The notes under the pieces are model-generated. The model saw only the letters and a list, made by a program, of their open reading frames with translations, did no database searches and was not told where the DNA came from. Below are positions 53,101-61,490 of a stretch of DNA of 64,000 nucleotides, piece after piece. How positions within the stretch are numbered: position 1 is the stretch's first letter; each line of letters opens with the position of its first letter. The position numbers were made by a program, and so were the translations under genes. The stretch spans positions 682,001 through 746,000 of the forward strand of contig JAHDVF020001336.1 of the NCBI GenBank assembly GCA_022606425.2, read 5' to 3'. This stretch comes from Lepidostoma basale (taxonomy: Eukaryota > Arthropoda > Insecta > Trichoptera > Lepidostomatidae).

Positions 53101-55235
53101 CTTGCATTTATTTTACAACACCAGATATACTCAGTAAAATTAACTAACTAACCATCACACCGTCTCCCCGAAGGGGTAGGTAGAAAGAATGGACTGCCAC
53201 ACTTTTCTTTCCGGACATATTTCTCTCGCTTCCTCAACATTCATACATCTAGTCATGCACGCGCATCGATTTCTCTGACTCCTCTCGTGGCCGACATTCA
53301 ATATTTGATTTATTTGATCCTGCCACGTTTTTCTCGGTCTTTCTCTATTTCTGGTTCCATTTACATCGTTAAAATATTTTTTTTTTACCATTCATTCTTC
53401 ATTCATTCTTTCCATATGTCCAAACCATCTTAATGATCCTTTCATAACACCATCATTCGCACCACATTCACTTTTTATAGTTTCATTCGACACTCTATCA
53501 TACACAGAGTACCACACATTCGTCTAAGAGATCTCATTTCTACTGCATTTATTCTACTTATATACAAAGTATACAAAAAATAACAATATTTTCTTTTATA
53601 ATAATCATACATTTAATAAAGAAAACGATATTGAAACTTTGCATATTAATAATAAATAAGTAACATTAAATAATTTATAATTTTTTGAGACTAAAAAAGA
53701 ATAACCAACCAGTTGAATTTAAATTCAATTCTCATATTCGAAATGTTTCCTTTACATCTCCCATCTCCTCAATCCTAGTTATACCCCCTCCACAAAGTAG
53801 TCAGAATAAAATCAGATTACATGCAACACCAGATATTTCCAGATATATATGTTAGCCTTATTACCAGAAGACATCTATTGAAATTCAAACAAACTTATGA
53901 TACAAATAATGTTTATTTATTTATTTGTTATCACCGATATCTTTATAATGTATAACAATATTTTTTTATGAGAAAGCATCCATATGTAGGTAGGTAGGTA
54001 CACAAATAATATTTAATTTACTATGTATTAATATATTGTTTGAATAAATATAATTACACTTGGTATTACAACACTTTATTTCACTTAACACAGACATGTT
54101 TCGGTTACATGTAACCTTTATCAATTTATACAATTATAACAATAAAATAAAACAGAGTAGTCACTTACATACTAAAAAGGGATGGAGTTACGTATAAAGG
54201 TGGAGGGGGTATTATTAGGATTGAGGAGAGAGGAAATATAACAGAAACATTTAGAATATGAGAAATGAATTTAAATTCAACTGATCGTTTATTAAGGATT
54301 GATTGTAACTTAATAGAGACGAAGATGTAAATTGTTTTTTGGTGGTCGAGGCGTTTACAGGACTTATGACTGATTGCTTTATGTTAACAACATCCCCATT
54401 TCGCACTTCTTACGACCACCACGTCTCACAAATTTTTGGAAGTTATATATACTCGTATGCTACTATGTTGCACCACACTTCACATACACTAGCGCCATCT
54501 ATTAATAATAGGTGTAAGCATTAAGCAGAAAATCTTTATTAATACAATGTGAAAGGCTACATTTGCTAGACAACGCCAGGAGAATACTTCTCCAATTGTT
54601 TATGCTTTTTAAACTTGGACCAGTTTTTGGTTTTCCTTTAATGTTACCAATGGCGATGGCAGTATGATTGTCACACTGTCTTTGGTCTGGTGTAGAATTC
54701 ACGTGACAATAAAATGGCGATAGATTGGCTACCTATCACATGTGGATCATCAATATAATAGCTAAAAATAATGTGTATACAGTAATTGGGTTTAAGAGAC
54801 CTGTTGTATATAAGAAAAAAAAAATTGTTCATAATACTTTCTATCCATCTATGATCTTGTCTTTCGGGATCACATGTCACGAAAATCAGTATAATAGCTA
54901 AAAAATAAAAAAAATTGTATACAGTAATTGGGTCCAAACGACCTGTTGTATACATAAAAAGGATTGTTTATTCTGTTTTTAGTCTCAAAAAATTCAAAAT
55001 TATTTAATGTTAAGTTTTTATTATTAATATGCAAAATTTCAATACCGTTTTCTTTATTAAATGTATGATTATTATAAAATAAAATATTGTTATTTTTTTT
55101 AACTAAGTTTTTGCATTTGACAGATTATTTAAAGAATTTTATTTATACTTCCAGGTTGAACGTTGGATGACATCTTGTGTTAGCAATTGTCCTAAATCTT
55201 ACCCCTGGCTGTCAAACCCCTTGGGAATTTTGTAA
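41017..55235 (+). CDS. Secreted chitin deacetylase, insect midgut type (6 exons)
   Basis: Six exons (41017-41187, 45933-46245, 47038-47305, 49424-49607, 52356-52496, 55155-55235) join in frame to give 385 residues, the normal length for this group. The enzyme is a polysaccharide deacetylase (carbohydrate esterase family 4) removing acetyl groups from chitin, expected in the gut lumen or peritrophic matrix. A signal peptide covers about residues 1-16, followed by a Cys-rich N-terminus (CDSTKCLPPNCRCSG). Deacetylase motifs are all present: TFDDA (D64, D65), HSISH (H119, H123), RMPF (R164), YDLSW, and GFYIHEAWF (H283). There is no peritrophin chitin-binding or LDL-receptor domain, matching the gut-specific insect subgroup. 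The enzyme looks intact. Introns total about 13 kb, nearly all repeats. Confidence 0.93.
41862..42594. mobile_element. Inverted-repeat element G, 10-bp target duplication
   Basis: The 733-bp insert is flanked by atcttggagg at 41852-41861 and 42595-42604. About 65-bp inverted arms (41915-41980, 42520-42588) contain cttctagaaaaacataagtt and gaagggcgaaacatgtcata. A partial relative lies at 44525-44600. No coding capacity; class unclear. Confidence 0.75.
42511..42542 (+). ncRNA. Hammerhead-ribozyme-like half motif in element G
   Basis: TTTGATAAT is followed by the short stem GCCtt-ag-aaGGGC and then directly GAAACATGTC. The inverted copy of the same arm is at 41957-41980. Confidence 0.3.
42788..43036. 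mobile_element. MITE with 32-bp inverted ends, uninterrupted copy
   Basis: The 249-bp copy has the same 32-bp ends as 8421-9186. It sits in the jockey-like element, duplicating aaat at the target. It contains the empty version of the LINE-A target site (gctaattgctaagaaatg). Confidence 0.85.
43049..43372 (-). mobile_element. LINE-A 3' end, minus strand, 12-bp target duplication, GTTT tail
   Basis: Flanked by aaatactcttga at 43037-43048 and 43373-43384. The 86-codon open frame reads MERMDGERMVKNVYVNDVNG, then ACMTRCMNVEEAKEVCQDRV and AYPCGETA. The tail is (GTTT)n (acaaacaaacaaacc in plus orientation). Confidence 0.85.
43525..43930 (+). mobile_element. Jockey-like LINE fragment
   Basis: It reads QFEFGSVLWNPQEVRCSLML, then MRRFLRHFFMRKIGSSQLLY, then frameshifts. 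Same family as 12187-13060, older. Confidence 0.55.
44100..44880. other. No gene seen
   Basis: AT-rich DNA with a partial relative of element G at 44525-44600. The open frame at 44577-44891 has no recognisable domain and is probably chance. Confidence 0.4.
44880..45350 (-). mobile_element. Possible LTR or gag-leader fragment of a retrotransposon
   Basis: Read on the minus strand there is a TATA box (gcatataaaagcagtactcc), then ccacgagggatatcggactc and a Ser/Thr/Pro-rich reading frame. The layout parallels 21270-21700. Ends not defined. Confidence 0.35.
45933..46245 (+). CDS. Chitin deacetylase exon 2 (motifs 1 and 2)
   Basis: The acceptor is tttcag, the donor AAAG|gtattt. The exon opens FVLLTFDDAVTP with the catalytic base and metal Asp, and carries ISLHSISHEAL with the two metal-binding His. 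Confidence 0.93.
46490..46675 (+). mobile_element. tRNA-derived SINE-2
   Basis: A-box-like tggtctagggg (46496-46506) and B box ggttcgagcc (46540-46549) lie 33 bp apart, followed by gaccagatatcttcttcata and ataatgagct and an A-rich tail at 46657-46680. A second copy is at 49690-50140. Confidence 0.7.
47038..47305 (+). CDS. Chitin deacetylase exon 3 (motifs 3 and 4)
   Basis: The acceptor is acctag, the donor GATAT|gtgagt. It encodes IRMPFLQMAGNNQFNMLK, then FLYDLSWGTQ and the Cys-bearing STQDCQIGPCPD segment conserved in insect chitin deacetylases. Confidence 0.93.
47438..47690. mobile_element. Inverted-repeat element F, copy 3
   Basis: It holds agataaacttaaggcgttaa, tatgaattaaaacactgttt, then catcgggagaacgatataaa, and the right arm gtcgagaaaaataaactcaa. 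One 49-bp unit is present instead of five. Confidence 0.7.
47880..48300 (-). mobile_element. RTE-like LINE fragment, minus strand
   Basis: The minus strand encodes MVAESEEELQEALTTMQILL, then MKINKDKTKLLTVGRTQ and EFVYLGSKITWDGRSKSEVD, the region following the YADD box of RTE-type LINEs, then a broken end. Confidence 0.65.
48505..49333 (-). mobile_element. Internally deleted mariner (maT-like), copy 3
   Basis: The ends match over 27 bp with four mismatches (ggtgtttcggaaagttcgat at left). On the minus strand it encodes LLFCFNWKKNAAEMQLLVEL, WYGRFKVGDFSVDGKDRPGR and LILQHDNARPHIAITVKNYI, then frame-shifted YSPELAPSDYHLF-type sequence and KGFFSTIDSSIAKKMGKV. The middle, including the first Asp, is deleted. 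It lies in intron 3 of the deacetylase gene. Confidence 0.75.
49424..49607 (+). CDS. Chitin deacetylase exon 4 (motif 5)
   Basis: The acceptor is tttacag, the donor TTCCTT|gtaaga. It encodes NRAPVGFYIHEAWFIVED with the motif-5 His. The preceding intron holds mariner 48505-49333, which ends only about 90 bp upstream. Confidence 0.92.
49690..50140 (+). mobile_element. SINE-2 copy split by a hAT MITE
   Basis: tggtggtctaggg (49691-49703) is the SINE-2 start; it resumes at about 49985 with ctaggtgataggactcttgg and continues to 50140. Between them lies a 281-bp insertion. Confidence 0.65.
49704..49984. mobile_element. hAT-type MITE inside SINE-2
   Basis: It starts cagtgctccgcaaagg and ends with a diverged complement (ccgttttcggagcatt). 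The SINE sequence tctagg occurs on both sides, consistent with a target duplication. Confidence 0.6.
50380..50665 (-). mobile_element. LINE-A fragment followed by a mariner fragment
   Basis: The minus-strand LINE-A piece (50380-50545) is followed by 50545-50660, which matches the mariner at 49020-49130 nearly base for base (taccattctctgcatgattt). Confidence 0.6.
50708..50940 (+). mobile_element. tRNA-derived SINE-1, full copy
   Basis: A box TGGCAGAGTGG (50715-50725) and B box GGTTCGATTCC (50759-50769) are perfect, 33 bp apart as in a tRNA. The body includes tctggtgtagaattcacgtg and acaataaaatggc, and the copy ends in an A-run. Other copies: 1685-1895, 19113-19258, 54645-54960. Confidence 0.85.
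51120..51600 (-). mobile_element. Jockey-type LINE C-terminal fragment
   Basis: The minus strand encodes TRKLQILQNKVIRLALGAPF, then LEAGLPTLDEHIHTLAERFF and QGVATHPNPSI, the C-terminus of a second jockey-type LINE. It is directly followed by the pogo remnant. Confidence 0.7.
51600..52276 (+). mobile_element. pogo/Tigger-type transposon 3' remnant
   Basis: Two frames read MAADNWDSLDVSTLKKSWNK and then EAFQCLDVAMKWFESQEECN with KRKASFKQKSIIDFV, the C-terminus of a pogo/jerky-like DDE transposase. The 3' end is gataatcgaggttctactg next to TA, the typical terminus. The 5' half, with the catalytic core, is missing. Confidence 0.75.
52356..52496 (+). CDS. Chitin deacetylase exon 5
   Basis: The exon is 47 codons, phase 0 on both sides (acceptor tacag, donor gtaagt). 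It reads VSASQVIDWVRNPIPVSDM and then a Cys-containing segment. The QVIDWVRNPIPV stretch is highly characteristic of insect chitin deacetylases. Confidence 0.92.
52552..53086 (-). mobile_element. Internally deleted derivative of mariner copy 2
   Basis: Same 28-bp ends and TA flanks as 30743-32020, but only 535 bp. The minus strand keeps the first about 90 bp, then joins directly to the region encoding MMEKLAAKQPRLVNRSRPLL and HDNARPHTAQQTATK. About 740 bp, including the N-terminal domain and first Asp, is missing. It sits between exons 5 and 6 of the deacetylase gene. Confidence 0.88.
53140..53560 (-). mobile_element. LINE-A 3' end, minus strand
   Basis: The TTAG tail (ttaactaactaacc) is at 53140-53153. 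The frame encodes NRERPRKTWQDQINQILNVG, ACMTRCMNVEEAREICPERK and YPFGETV, and continues broken to about 53560. Confidence 0.7.
54060..54140 (-). repeat. Repeat with hammerhead-like half motif, reverse copy
   Basis: On the minus strand 54124-54093 reads TTGATAA, stem GGTTACatGTAACC, GAAACATGTC, then ctgtgttaagtgaaataaag and tgttgtaataccaagtgtaa. This matches 26013-26100 base by base with few changes. Confidence 0.6.
54297..54515 (+). repeat. Interspersed repeat R4, copy 3
   Basis: It keeps aatagagacgaagatgtaaa, gaggcgtttacaggacttat, accaccacgtctcaca and gcgccatctattaat. An internal deletion removes cctgtcattggttggg. Confidence 0.65.
54645..54960 (+). mobile_element. tRNA-derived SINE-1, truncated and partly duplicated copy
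   Basis: It begins at gcgatggcagtatgattg, after the B box, and matches the SINE-1 body through the A-run. The 3' part (catgtcacgaaaatcagtat...gtaattgggt) repeats at 54872-54955. Confidence 0.65.
55155..55235 (+). CDS. Chitin deacetylase exon 6 (C-terminus)
   Basis: After acceptor ttccag the exon encodes VERWMTSCVSNCPKSYPW and LSNPLGIL, then TAA. The Cys-x(3)-Cys and YPW-NPLG ending matches the family C-terminus. Confidence 0.92.
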   Translation, partial: VERWMTSCVSNCPKSYPWLSNPLGIL

Positions 55236-55331
55236 TTCATACAAGTTTTCAATGAATATTAAATAGTAAAATATTTATATTAAAAATGAATACTACAATA
55301 GTAACATAAACTGTAAAATACAATTTTTGTA

Positions 55332-55337
55332 AATAAA
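55332..55337 (+). terminator. Polyadenylation signal of the chitin deacetylase gene
   Basis: AATAAA lies 97 bp after the stop codon, the first perfect signal on the plus strand after the gene. Confidence 0.6.
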
Positions 55338-55637
55338 TTTATCAAACAGCATACAATGATTTTTGTTTTGAATACTGTATTTTTTCTGTCATGCATGTTA
55401 TCCTATATACTATACAGAAAGGTGCCCAGTAGGCAAGCCCATCCAATTTTTTAAAGTATGTTATGTAATATAAATAGAGAGTCAAACGAAAATGTATTCC
55501 AAGGGTGTATGCTTTCTTTGCTGTAGTTAGTCTACAAAACTCACAGAAGGTATATTTTGACTGGACAGAATTTATAAACACATCTCAGTCATGACATACC
55601 CTCAACTAATTTTAGAATATATGTGCATTGCACCAAA

Positions 55638-56244
55638 TCGTCACCTGAGAGTAAGAGGGTTCCAACTAACAAAATTTCACATTTGGCTTTTTTTCATGAA
55701 AAGGTTTCCTACTAATCTTACCTATAGGTACAATTAAAAAAAACAAGTAAAGGCAGAAACATACTATTAACACGCCACGTGGCGTGTTTACTCCCACCAC
55801 CGGCAACACGTCGATCTAGCTCGACTGGATCGGGTGGCGTGTGCGCGCATGGCGTCGCGTCGGGTGTTCATAGTGTGATTCTGTCCATAGAAAACAATAC
55901 AATTTGATTCGACTCAACACGCATCATGTGGCATCGGGTGGCGTGGCGTGTTAATAGTATGTTTCTGCCTTAATAGTATCGTCATTTTGATGTTACGAAA
56001 AGAATCAAGTTCCATCTGATCATTCAAAACACACGATTCACTGAAGGATTCATTTAAACTTAGAACTTTATTATTCCAACTGTTGCCAGACAAAATTTAC
56101 ACGTTTCTCAGTAAAAGAATCTCTGGAAATTGGAATAAAACCCCTTTATTCCAAGATACACACCCGAAACCAACAAAACTTTGACTTCATTTTTCTCAGC
56201 TTTTTACTTTTGTCGGTTGGAAACTTCTTACTCTCAGGTGACGA
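55638..56244. mobile_element. MITE with about 36-bp inverted ends, containing a nested MITE
   Basis: The termini tcgtcacctgagagtaag and complement (cttactctcaggtgacga) are perfect for 18 bp and similar beyond (tccaacyaacaaaa). A second element (55750-55972) lies within. It starts 400 bp after the deacetylase stop. Confidence 0.75.
55750..55972. mobile_element. Nested MITE with 29-bp perfect inverted ends
   Basis: The 223-bp element has ends aaggcagaaacatactatta and following acacgccac, with the exact complement at the right. The centre is GC-rich with repeated gggtggcgtg. Confidence 0.8.
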
Positions 56245-56569
56245 AATATAAATCGCCTTTGGACAAAACTCGTATGCCGGACATCACGCTGTAACTTTAA
56301 GCAACTATTTTTTTGTGCAGTTATGATTATTTACGAAGTCCAAGATAATTTTTGCAAATATATATTTTCTTCTTTTATTTAGGGCCGACTCAAACTCGCG
56401 ATAAAATCTTATTCTTATCTCATGTCTTATAAATTCTGACCTTGCTATCAATACGCATATGCTTGTTCTTCTAGTTCAAATTCTTCAGACATCGAGGCTT
56501 TACTGACTAGTTCTCGTACTTCGGTATAAAAGTCATAATGGCTGCATACTCTCAAATATCTGAAACTCA

Positions 56570-57665
56570 TTATTTGCACCACAGGTCATCAACAGTCAGC
56601 TTACATCTTGTAGGTTGTCTAGATATAATGAGACTTTTGGTTTTGCTGACTGATATAGCCATATTTAGTCTTAGCCTTTGTGATGCTGTGTAGTATTTGT
56701 ACAACATTCTTTGCAAGTCATCTTCAGACTCAGCTATTAATGCGGCATCATCTGCATTACAAATAACATTCACAGTTTTACTGCCCATTTTATAACCTAG
56801 TCCCAAGCCAGCTACCCCATCTATGATTTTGTCCATAATAAGATTGAACAGAAAGGGGTTCAAACTATCTCCCTGCCTTATACCATTGCTTGCAGGAATT
56901 TTTATAGACAGTTCATTGTCAACCTTAATTTTTGTTTTGCAATTGGTATACAGATCTTGGACAGTCTTTATCAATGCATTGGATATTCCTACTTCCTTTA
57001 ATTTTCTCACATTATCCCTTAGCAACACCCTGTCAAATTCCTTAGTCAAATCGACAAAACATATATAGGCTACTTTCTTTTATTAGCGAAGCATGGAACT
57101 GGCAAAAGAAGGATGAGAGTAGAATAAATGCGGTAGAGATGAGGTCCCTAAGACGTATGTGTGGTAGAACGATATACGACAGAATCTCAAATGCTGATAT
57201 AAGAAAGGAATGTAGAGCGGAAGAAGGTATTATGAACAAAATTAAGAAAGGATCGCTGCGTTGGTTCGGACATATGGAACGCATGGATGGAGAAAGAATG
57301 GTTAAGAAAGTATACGTTAATGATGTAAATGGGGTACGAAGTCGAGGCAGACCGAGGAAAACATGGCATGACCAAATTAATCAAATTTTAAAGGTTGGTC
57401 ATGTTAGAAGTCGGAGGAATCGACGTGCGTGTATGACTCGTTGTATGAATGTGGAGGAAGCTAGAGAGGTTTGCCAGGATAGAGTAGTGTGGCGGTCCAT
57501 TCTCTCTGCCTACCCCTGCGGGGAAACGGCGTGATGGTTTGTTGTTGTTGTTGTTGTTCTTTTATTCAATTGCCTTCACTTTTATTTACCCCAGAATAAA
57601 GATGGCATCTGTTGTGGAGCGATTTTGTCGAAAACCCTGCTGTTTTTCCCTATTAATAATCTTTT
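56570..57665 (-). mobile_element. RTE-like LINE reverse-transcriptase pseudogene split by LINE-A
   Basis: The minus strand encodes EFDRVLLRDNVRKLKEVGIS, then IPASNGIRQGDSLNPFLFNL and NVICNADDAALIAESEDDLQ, the reverse-transcriptase palm; the YADD box is mutated to NADD. Upstream (57660-57567) GFRQNRSTTDAIFIL continues the same domain. The two parts are separated by a LINE-A copy. Confidence 0.8.
57085..57556 (+). mobile_element. LINE-A 3' end, GTT-repeat tail, 10-bp target duplication
   Basis: Flanked by ttcttttatt at 57075-57084 and 57557-57566. A 131-codon open frame reads MRSLRRMCGRTIYDRISNAD through GRPRKTWHDQINQ to AYPCGETA, then (GTT)n. It interrupts the RTE-like element. Confidence 0.85.
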
Positions 57666-57669
57666 GCTC

Positions 57670-58380
57670 AAGCTTCGTTTTCAAAATACTTACAAATATT
57701 TATGGATATATTTAAGAATATTATTGCTTTAATCAATATTTTCCAACTAACCAATGTTTCAGTTTCTGTCTCTATGGTAATAAGTAGGTATGTATCAAAT
57801 AAATTTCAAATATAGTGCTTACTGAAACCTATTAATATATTTATTTAATCTAAGTATTCACCTAAATATTGTCTTTCAATTTAAAATAAGTGTCTAGCAA
57901 AATAAATATTAATATAAGCAGGTAGATTTTTCTTAATTTATGTAACACCACATTCACACCTTGAAGTGCCCTAATCATTAGTTAATAAAAATATAAATAA
58001 AACAATATAATTTGGTGACCAAAATGTTTATTGCGCAGTGAAAATAATACCCAGCCCATGTCTTGATTTAAAAAAAAAGACTAAAACCAATGATTCCAAT
58101 CAAAGGCATTCAAATGCATTGTGGTACTTAACAACCCATTGTATTCCATCAATACACAGATTGTATTTTCATAAAGATGGAGTTTTTTTAATATTATTTT
58201 TTAAATGCAAAAAGAAATATACCAAACATGTGTCGCATCAAAATAAAATATACGATATATCATCAAAAAGAAAATAATTATTTAGATTAATGTAATCAAA
58301 TAATATAGAGATATATTTTTTCCCCAACAATGACAACTTGGTAATGAATATCTGAATTTGAATATTTATAAAGTTATTAC
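57670..58380. other. No gene seen; AT-rich intergenic DNA
   Basis: No coding exon, terminal repeat or known family was recognised. The open frame at 58038-58277 has no recognisable domain. Confidence 0.4.
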
Positions 58381-58384
58381 ACTA

Positions 58385-58620
58385 AGTGAAAGAAAGTACT
58401 TACTTACATGATTGTATAACTCTTGAAGAGTTTAGCCTCTTTGATGATGTTATTCCAAGCTCTTTGAACTTGTTCCTTTTGCTTTCAGCAGTGCATTTCA
58501 CCATTCATCTTCACCTTAAGCCAGATCAGTGTGAACATTATCCATTAGGCGCTGACTAGGCCTTCATAGAGGTCTTATTCCAGTTGGTCTGACGCATACA
58601 ACATCTTGATTGCTCTGGTC
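58385..58620 (-). mobile_element. LINE-D 3' end, minus strand
   Basis: The complement of gtaagtaagtactttc tail (58387-58405) is followed by aactcttgaagagtttagcc, the reverse of LINE-D at 2565-2790 (AKTLQELYG). Confidence 0.6.
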
Positions 58621-59299
58621 TCTCTGGCTTGGCATACTTGTCCAATCCATGCTAGGCGGCTTGCTCTCATTGTGCTCCCTATAAGAGGCTACTGGGTCAT
58701 AGTTTGGATCTCATTTTATGCTTCTATGCTTTTTATTTCCTTATCTAAGGTCTGGGTTCCTAGGTCATTCTTAGGATCATATTCTCACACCAGTAAATTA
58801 TTATTCTAGGTTCATTGTCCATGACAGTGAATCGTATGTCACTACTGGCTGACTCTTACTGCGAACTTTAACCCAGAGAGACAAATTGTTGTGACCGGCT
58901 TATCCGAGAAAGAACATTCAAAGTAAAAAATTAGACCATAGGTTGCCAAAATAGACTCATTGGCTTCCCAGGGGGTATTATAAGGAACTAAGGGAACGAT
59001 GCTGGCTCTTGGGGAAATAGGGGAGTCTAGGGAAGCAAAAAGGGGGCTATGTGTTGTAATTGTTTTTTAACCTTGTAAAATATTCTAAAACTCTTTATTA
59101 CATGATATATATATGTATCTAAATTGTTATATACCAAAATTGTCAATTAGTAAGCCTTAAAAATAAATACTTGATGTAGCCATATTTTATGGCATACTCG
59201 GTGAGATTGCACTGAACAATTTTTACATGACAGAAAAAACATTTTCTCTGTGGGGGCTTGTTTAATCTTAGTTAAGTTTAATTTTAATTAGTGATAAGA

Positions 59300-59600
59300 C
59301 AGTGAAAAAATAATAATAGTGTAAGTGACAATTTTGTGAGTGGCAGCACTTTGGGGGGCGTGATCTCAACCTCCACCCTGCGGTTTTTTTTGGAACTCGA
59401 GTCTCGAGGAGCGAGGGAGCGGACTTACACACCGGACTCCGGTGGAGGTAACATCTCCCCGGCTCGGCGGGCGGCCGGACGCCGGGGAGATAATCTGAAC
59501 AAGGAGGAGATCGCTATATACGTGCCGCAGATCACCGCCTTCGTTAGTTACGTTAGTTTTAATTCGTTGGCCAGCATGTAAGTCCTCTTTAGATCTTAAG
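59300..59600 (+). other. GC-rich island, unassigned
   Basis: 59336-59580 is much richer in G+C than its surroundings and has an 81-codon frame with no recognisable domain (SGSTLGGVISTSTLRFFLEL). It could be a retrotransposon leader or LTR piece, or a non-coding first exon. A donor-like site (atgtaagtcc) follows at 59577. The sequence 58620-59300 before it shows nothing I can name. Confidence 0.3.
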
Positions 59601-59902
59601 TAATCTTTTTTGTATGTATTTTTCTTTTAAATAAATGTAATTTGTAAATAGTAAATATTGGTTTTAACATCATATCATAATACATCCCGGAGCATATCTC
59701 ATATAACATAATATTAACATTGGCAAATCACATGGGCAAATGTTGGGAAGTTGTCGAGATCGGGAGTGAAGGAGTTCATAAATTCATCTTTCACCCCGTG
59801 ACACCAACAAACTAGCTCCTAACATACTTTTAAGGTTATTTGATATTAATCATTAATAATAGTAAAAAATCTACTATAATGTGGCGATGAATGGGATAAT
59901 AT

Positions 59903-59937
59903 CACTGAGAAAGAGCTGGGTAGTCCGAAACATGTTT
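59903..59937 (+). ncRNA. Hammerhead-ribozyme-like half motif, weaker
   Basis: CTGAGAA is followed by a poor stem and tccGAAACATGTTT. Only the 3' half fits well. Confidence 0.2.
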
Positions 59938-59964
59938 GATATTCAAACAAAAATTTGTTTAAAA

Positions 59965-60190
59965 AGTGAGTGTTGTACAGAAAGCATAAAAAAAAATTGA
60001 AATGTAATTTCAAATTAAAACGTATGATGGGGATCCATTGGTCGGAACACATCCAAAACAGCGAGGTAATGGCCCGAGAAACGAGTCAAATGGACAAAAG
60101 GATTACCCGGCAAGGAGCAAACTGGATAGGCCACAACATTAGGCATCCGGGCCTGCTTATTACTAAGAGATGCCTATATAGACCATAAGA
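59965..60190 (+). mobile_element. LINE C-terminal fragment
   Basis: It encodes MMGIHWSEHIQNSEVMARET, then RITRQGANWIGHNIRHPGLL, the WIGHxLR block of a LINE C-terminus. Confidence 0.5.
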
Positions 60191-60223
60191 GACATGCGCT
60201 GTGGTAGTTACATAGAAATATTA

Positions 60224-61490
60224 GGGGTACCCATAAGTAATGTCGTTTTTTTTTTCAATGAAAATCAAAACAATTTTTTTTATACTTTACTTAACTTTTC
60301 TTATATAAAATGATTCCCCATATTATATATAACCATCTGCCACCGGTTTTTCAAATCATCCATGCCCTCCTTGTAAAATTCAGCGGATTTTGACTGAAAA
60401 TATTTGGATAGGGCTGTAATCACCTCTTCTAAGGAATTGAAATTTTCATCTCTTAAAAAATGTTCCATAGAACGAAATTAAAAAGATTCAGATGGTGCGA
60501 GATCCGGCCAGTATGGAGAATGCAACAGGGTGACCCACCTAAGATTTTTTGCGCGTCAATTTCGCAACGTGAGGTCGCGCGTTATCGTGCTGAAGAGTAA
60601 TGGTGCGTCTATTCACCAAAGCTGGTCATTTTTGGCGTAGTGCTTCATTAAAGCTATCCAACTGTTGACAATATAACTCTGCTGATACTGTCCGACCTGG
60701 TAATAGTTCGAAGGTAATGATTCCTTTCGAATCCCACCATACACATAATAACCCTTTTTTTAAATGCAATGACCGTTTAGGGGTTGAAACGGCCTTTTGT
60801 CCGCATTTTAGCTATTGTTTTTTTACCGTTAAATTTGAAAAAAAAAACTATAATATTTCTCATCACCAGTCACCAAGTCACAAAGAAATTGGCTTATTTG
60901 TTCTTTTTCTCGCAATAATCTGGTGATGCTGAGCCGTTGAATCACGTTGTGGTCGGTCAATGCGTGTGGGACCCAAACACCTTATTTTTGAATCTTGCCT
61001 AACTTCTTTAGGATCCTTTGAGTACTGGACCAGGATGTACCGATCTTTTTCGATAATTTCTCAATGGTCAGCATCGGGTCGTCTTCGATTTCCGACTTCA
61101 CGGCTGCTTCATCCGCCTGGACGGGTCGTCCACTTCGAGGCTCATTTTCCAAACACAAATCACCAGATTTAATTTTTTTGAACCATCGTTGGCATTTCAT
61201 GACATCCAATATGTCACCGTGAATCTCGCAAATATCCCTCGTAGCTTCTATTGCTTTCTTTTTCAAATGATATTGAAAAAGTATACAACTCCGCATATGT
61301 TGTGCCAACGGACACGTCTCTACCATTGTCGTCGGATGGATAAAGAAACCGTTTTATTTTGTATCAAGGCCACGAGCAGGTAGCCGCTACACAATAAAAA
61401 CTTATAACACGCCCTTACTGCACAACAGGCCGAAGGAGACTATTTTAAATATGACGCATCGAAAAAAACGACATTACTTATGGGTACCCC
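60224..61490 (-). mobile_element. Mariner copy 4 with complete ends and broken transposase
   Basis: The 1267-bp element is flanked by TA and has perfect 28-bp ends (ggggtacccataagtaatgt...). The minus strand encodes YHLKKKAIEATRDICEIHGD, VMKCQRWFKKIKSGDLCLEN and EIEDDPMLTIEKLSKKIGTS (N-terminal DNA-binding domain), then broken frames with LQHDNARPHVAKL and the WPDLAPS region. It is a third mariner subfamily and no intact frame remains. Confidence 0.88.
60982..61326 (-). pseudogene. Mariner copy 4 transposase, N-terminal part
   Basis: A 114-codon open piece covering the two helix-turn-helix units. It runs into stops at 60982; the catalytic half (60450-60980) is frameshifted several times. Confidence 0.8.

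Noticed and set aside
58038..58277. 79-codon Lys-rich frame
   Set aside because: AT-rich sequence with no domain, splice context or repeat family; probably chance.
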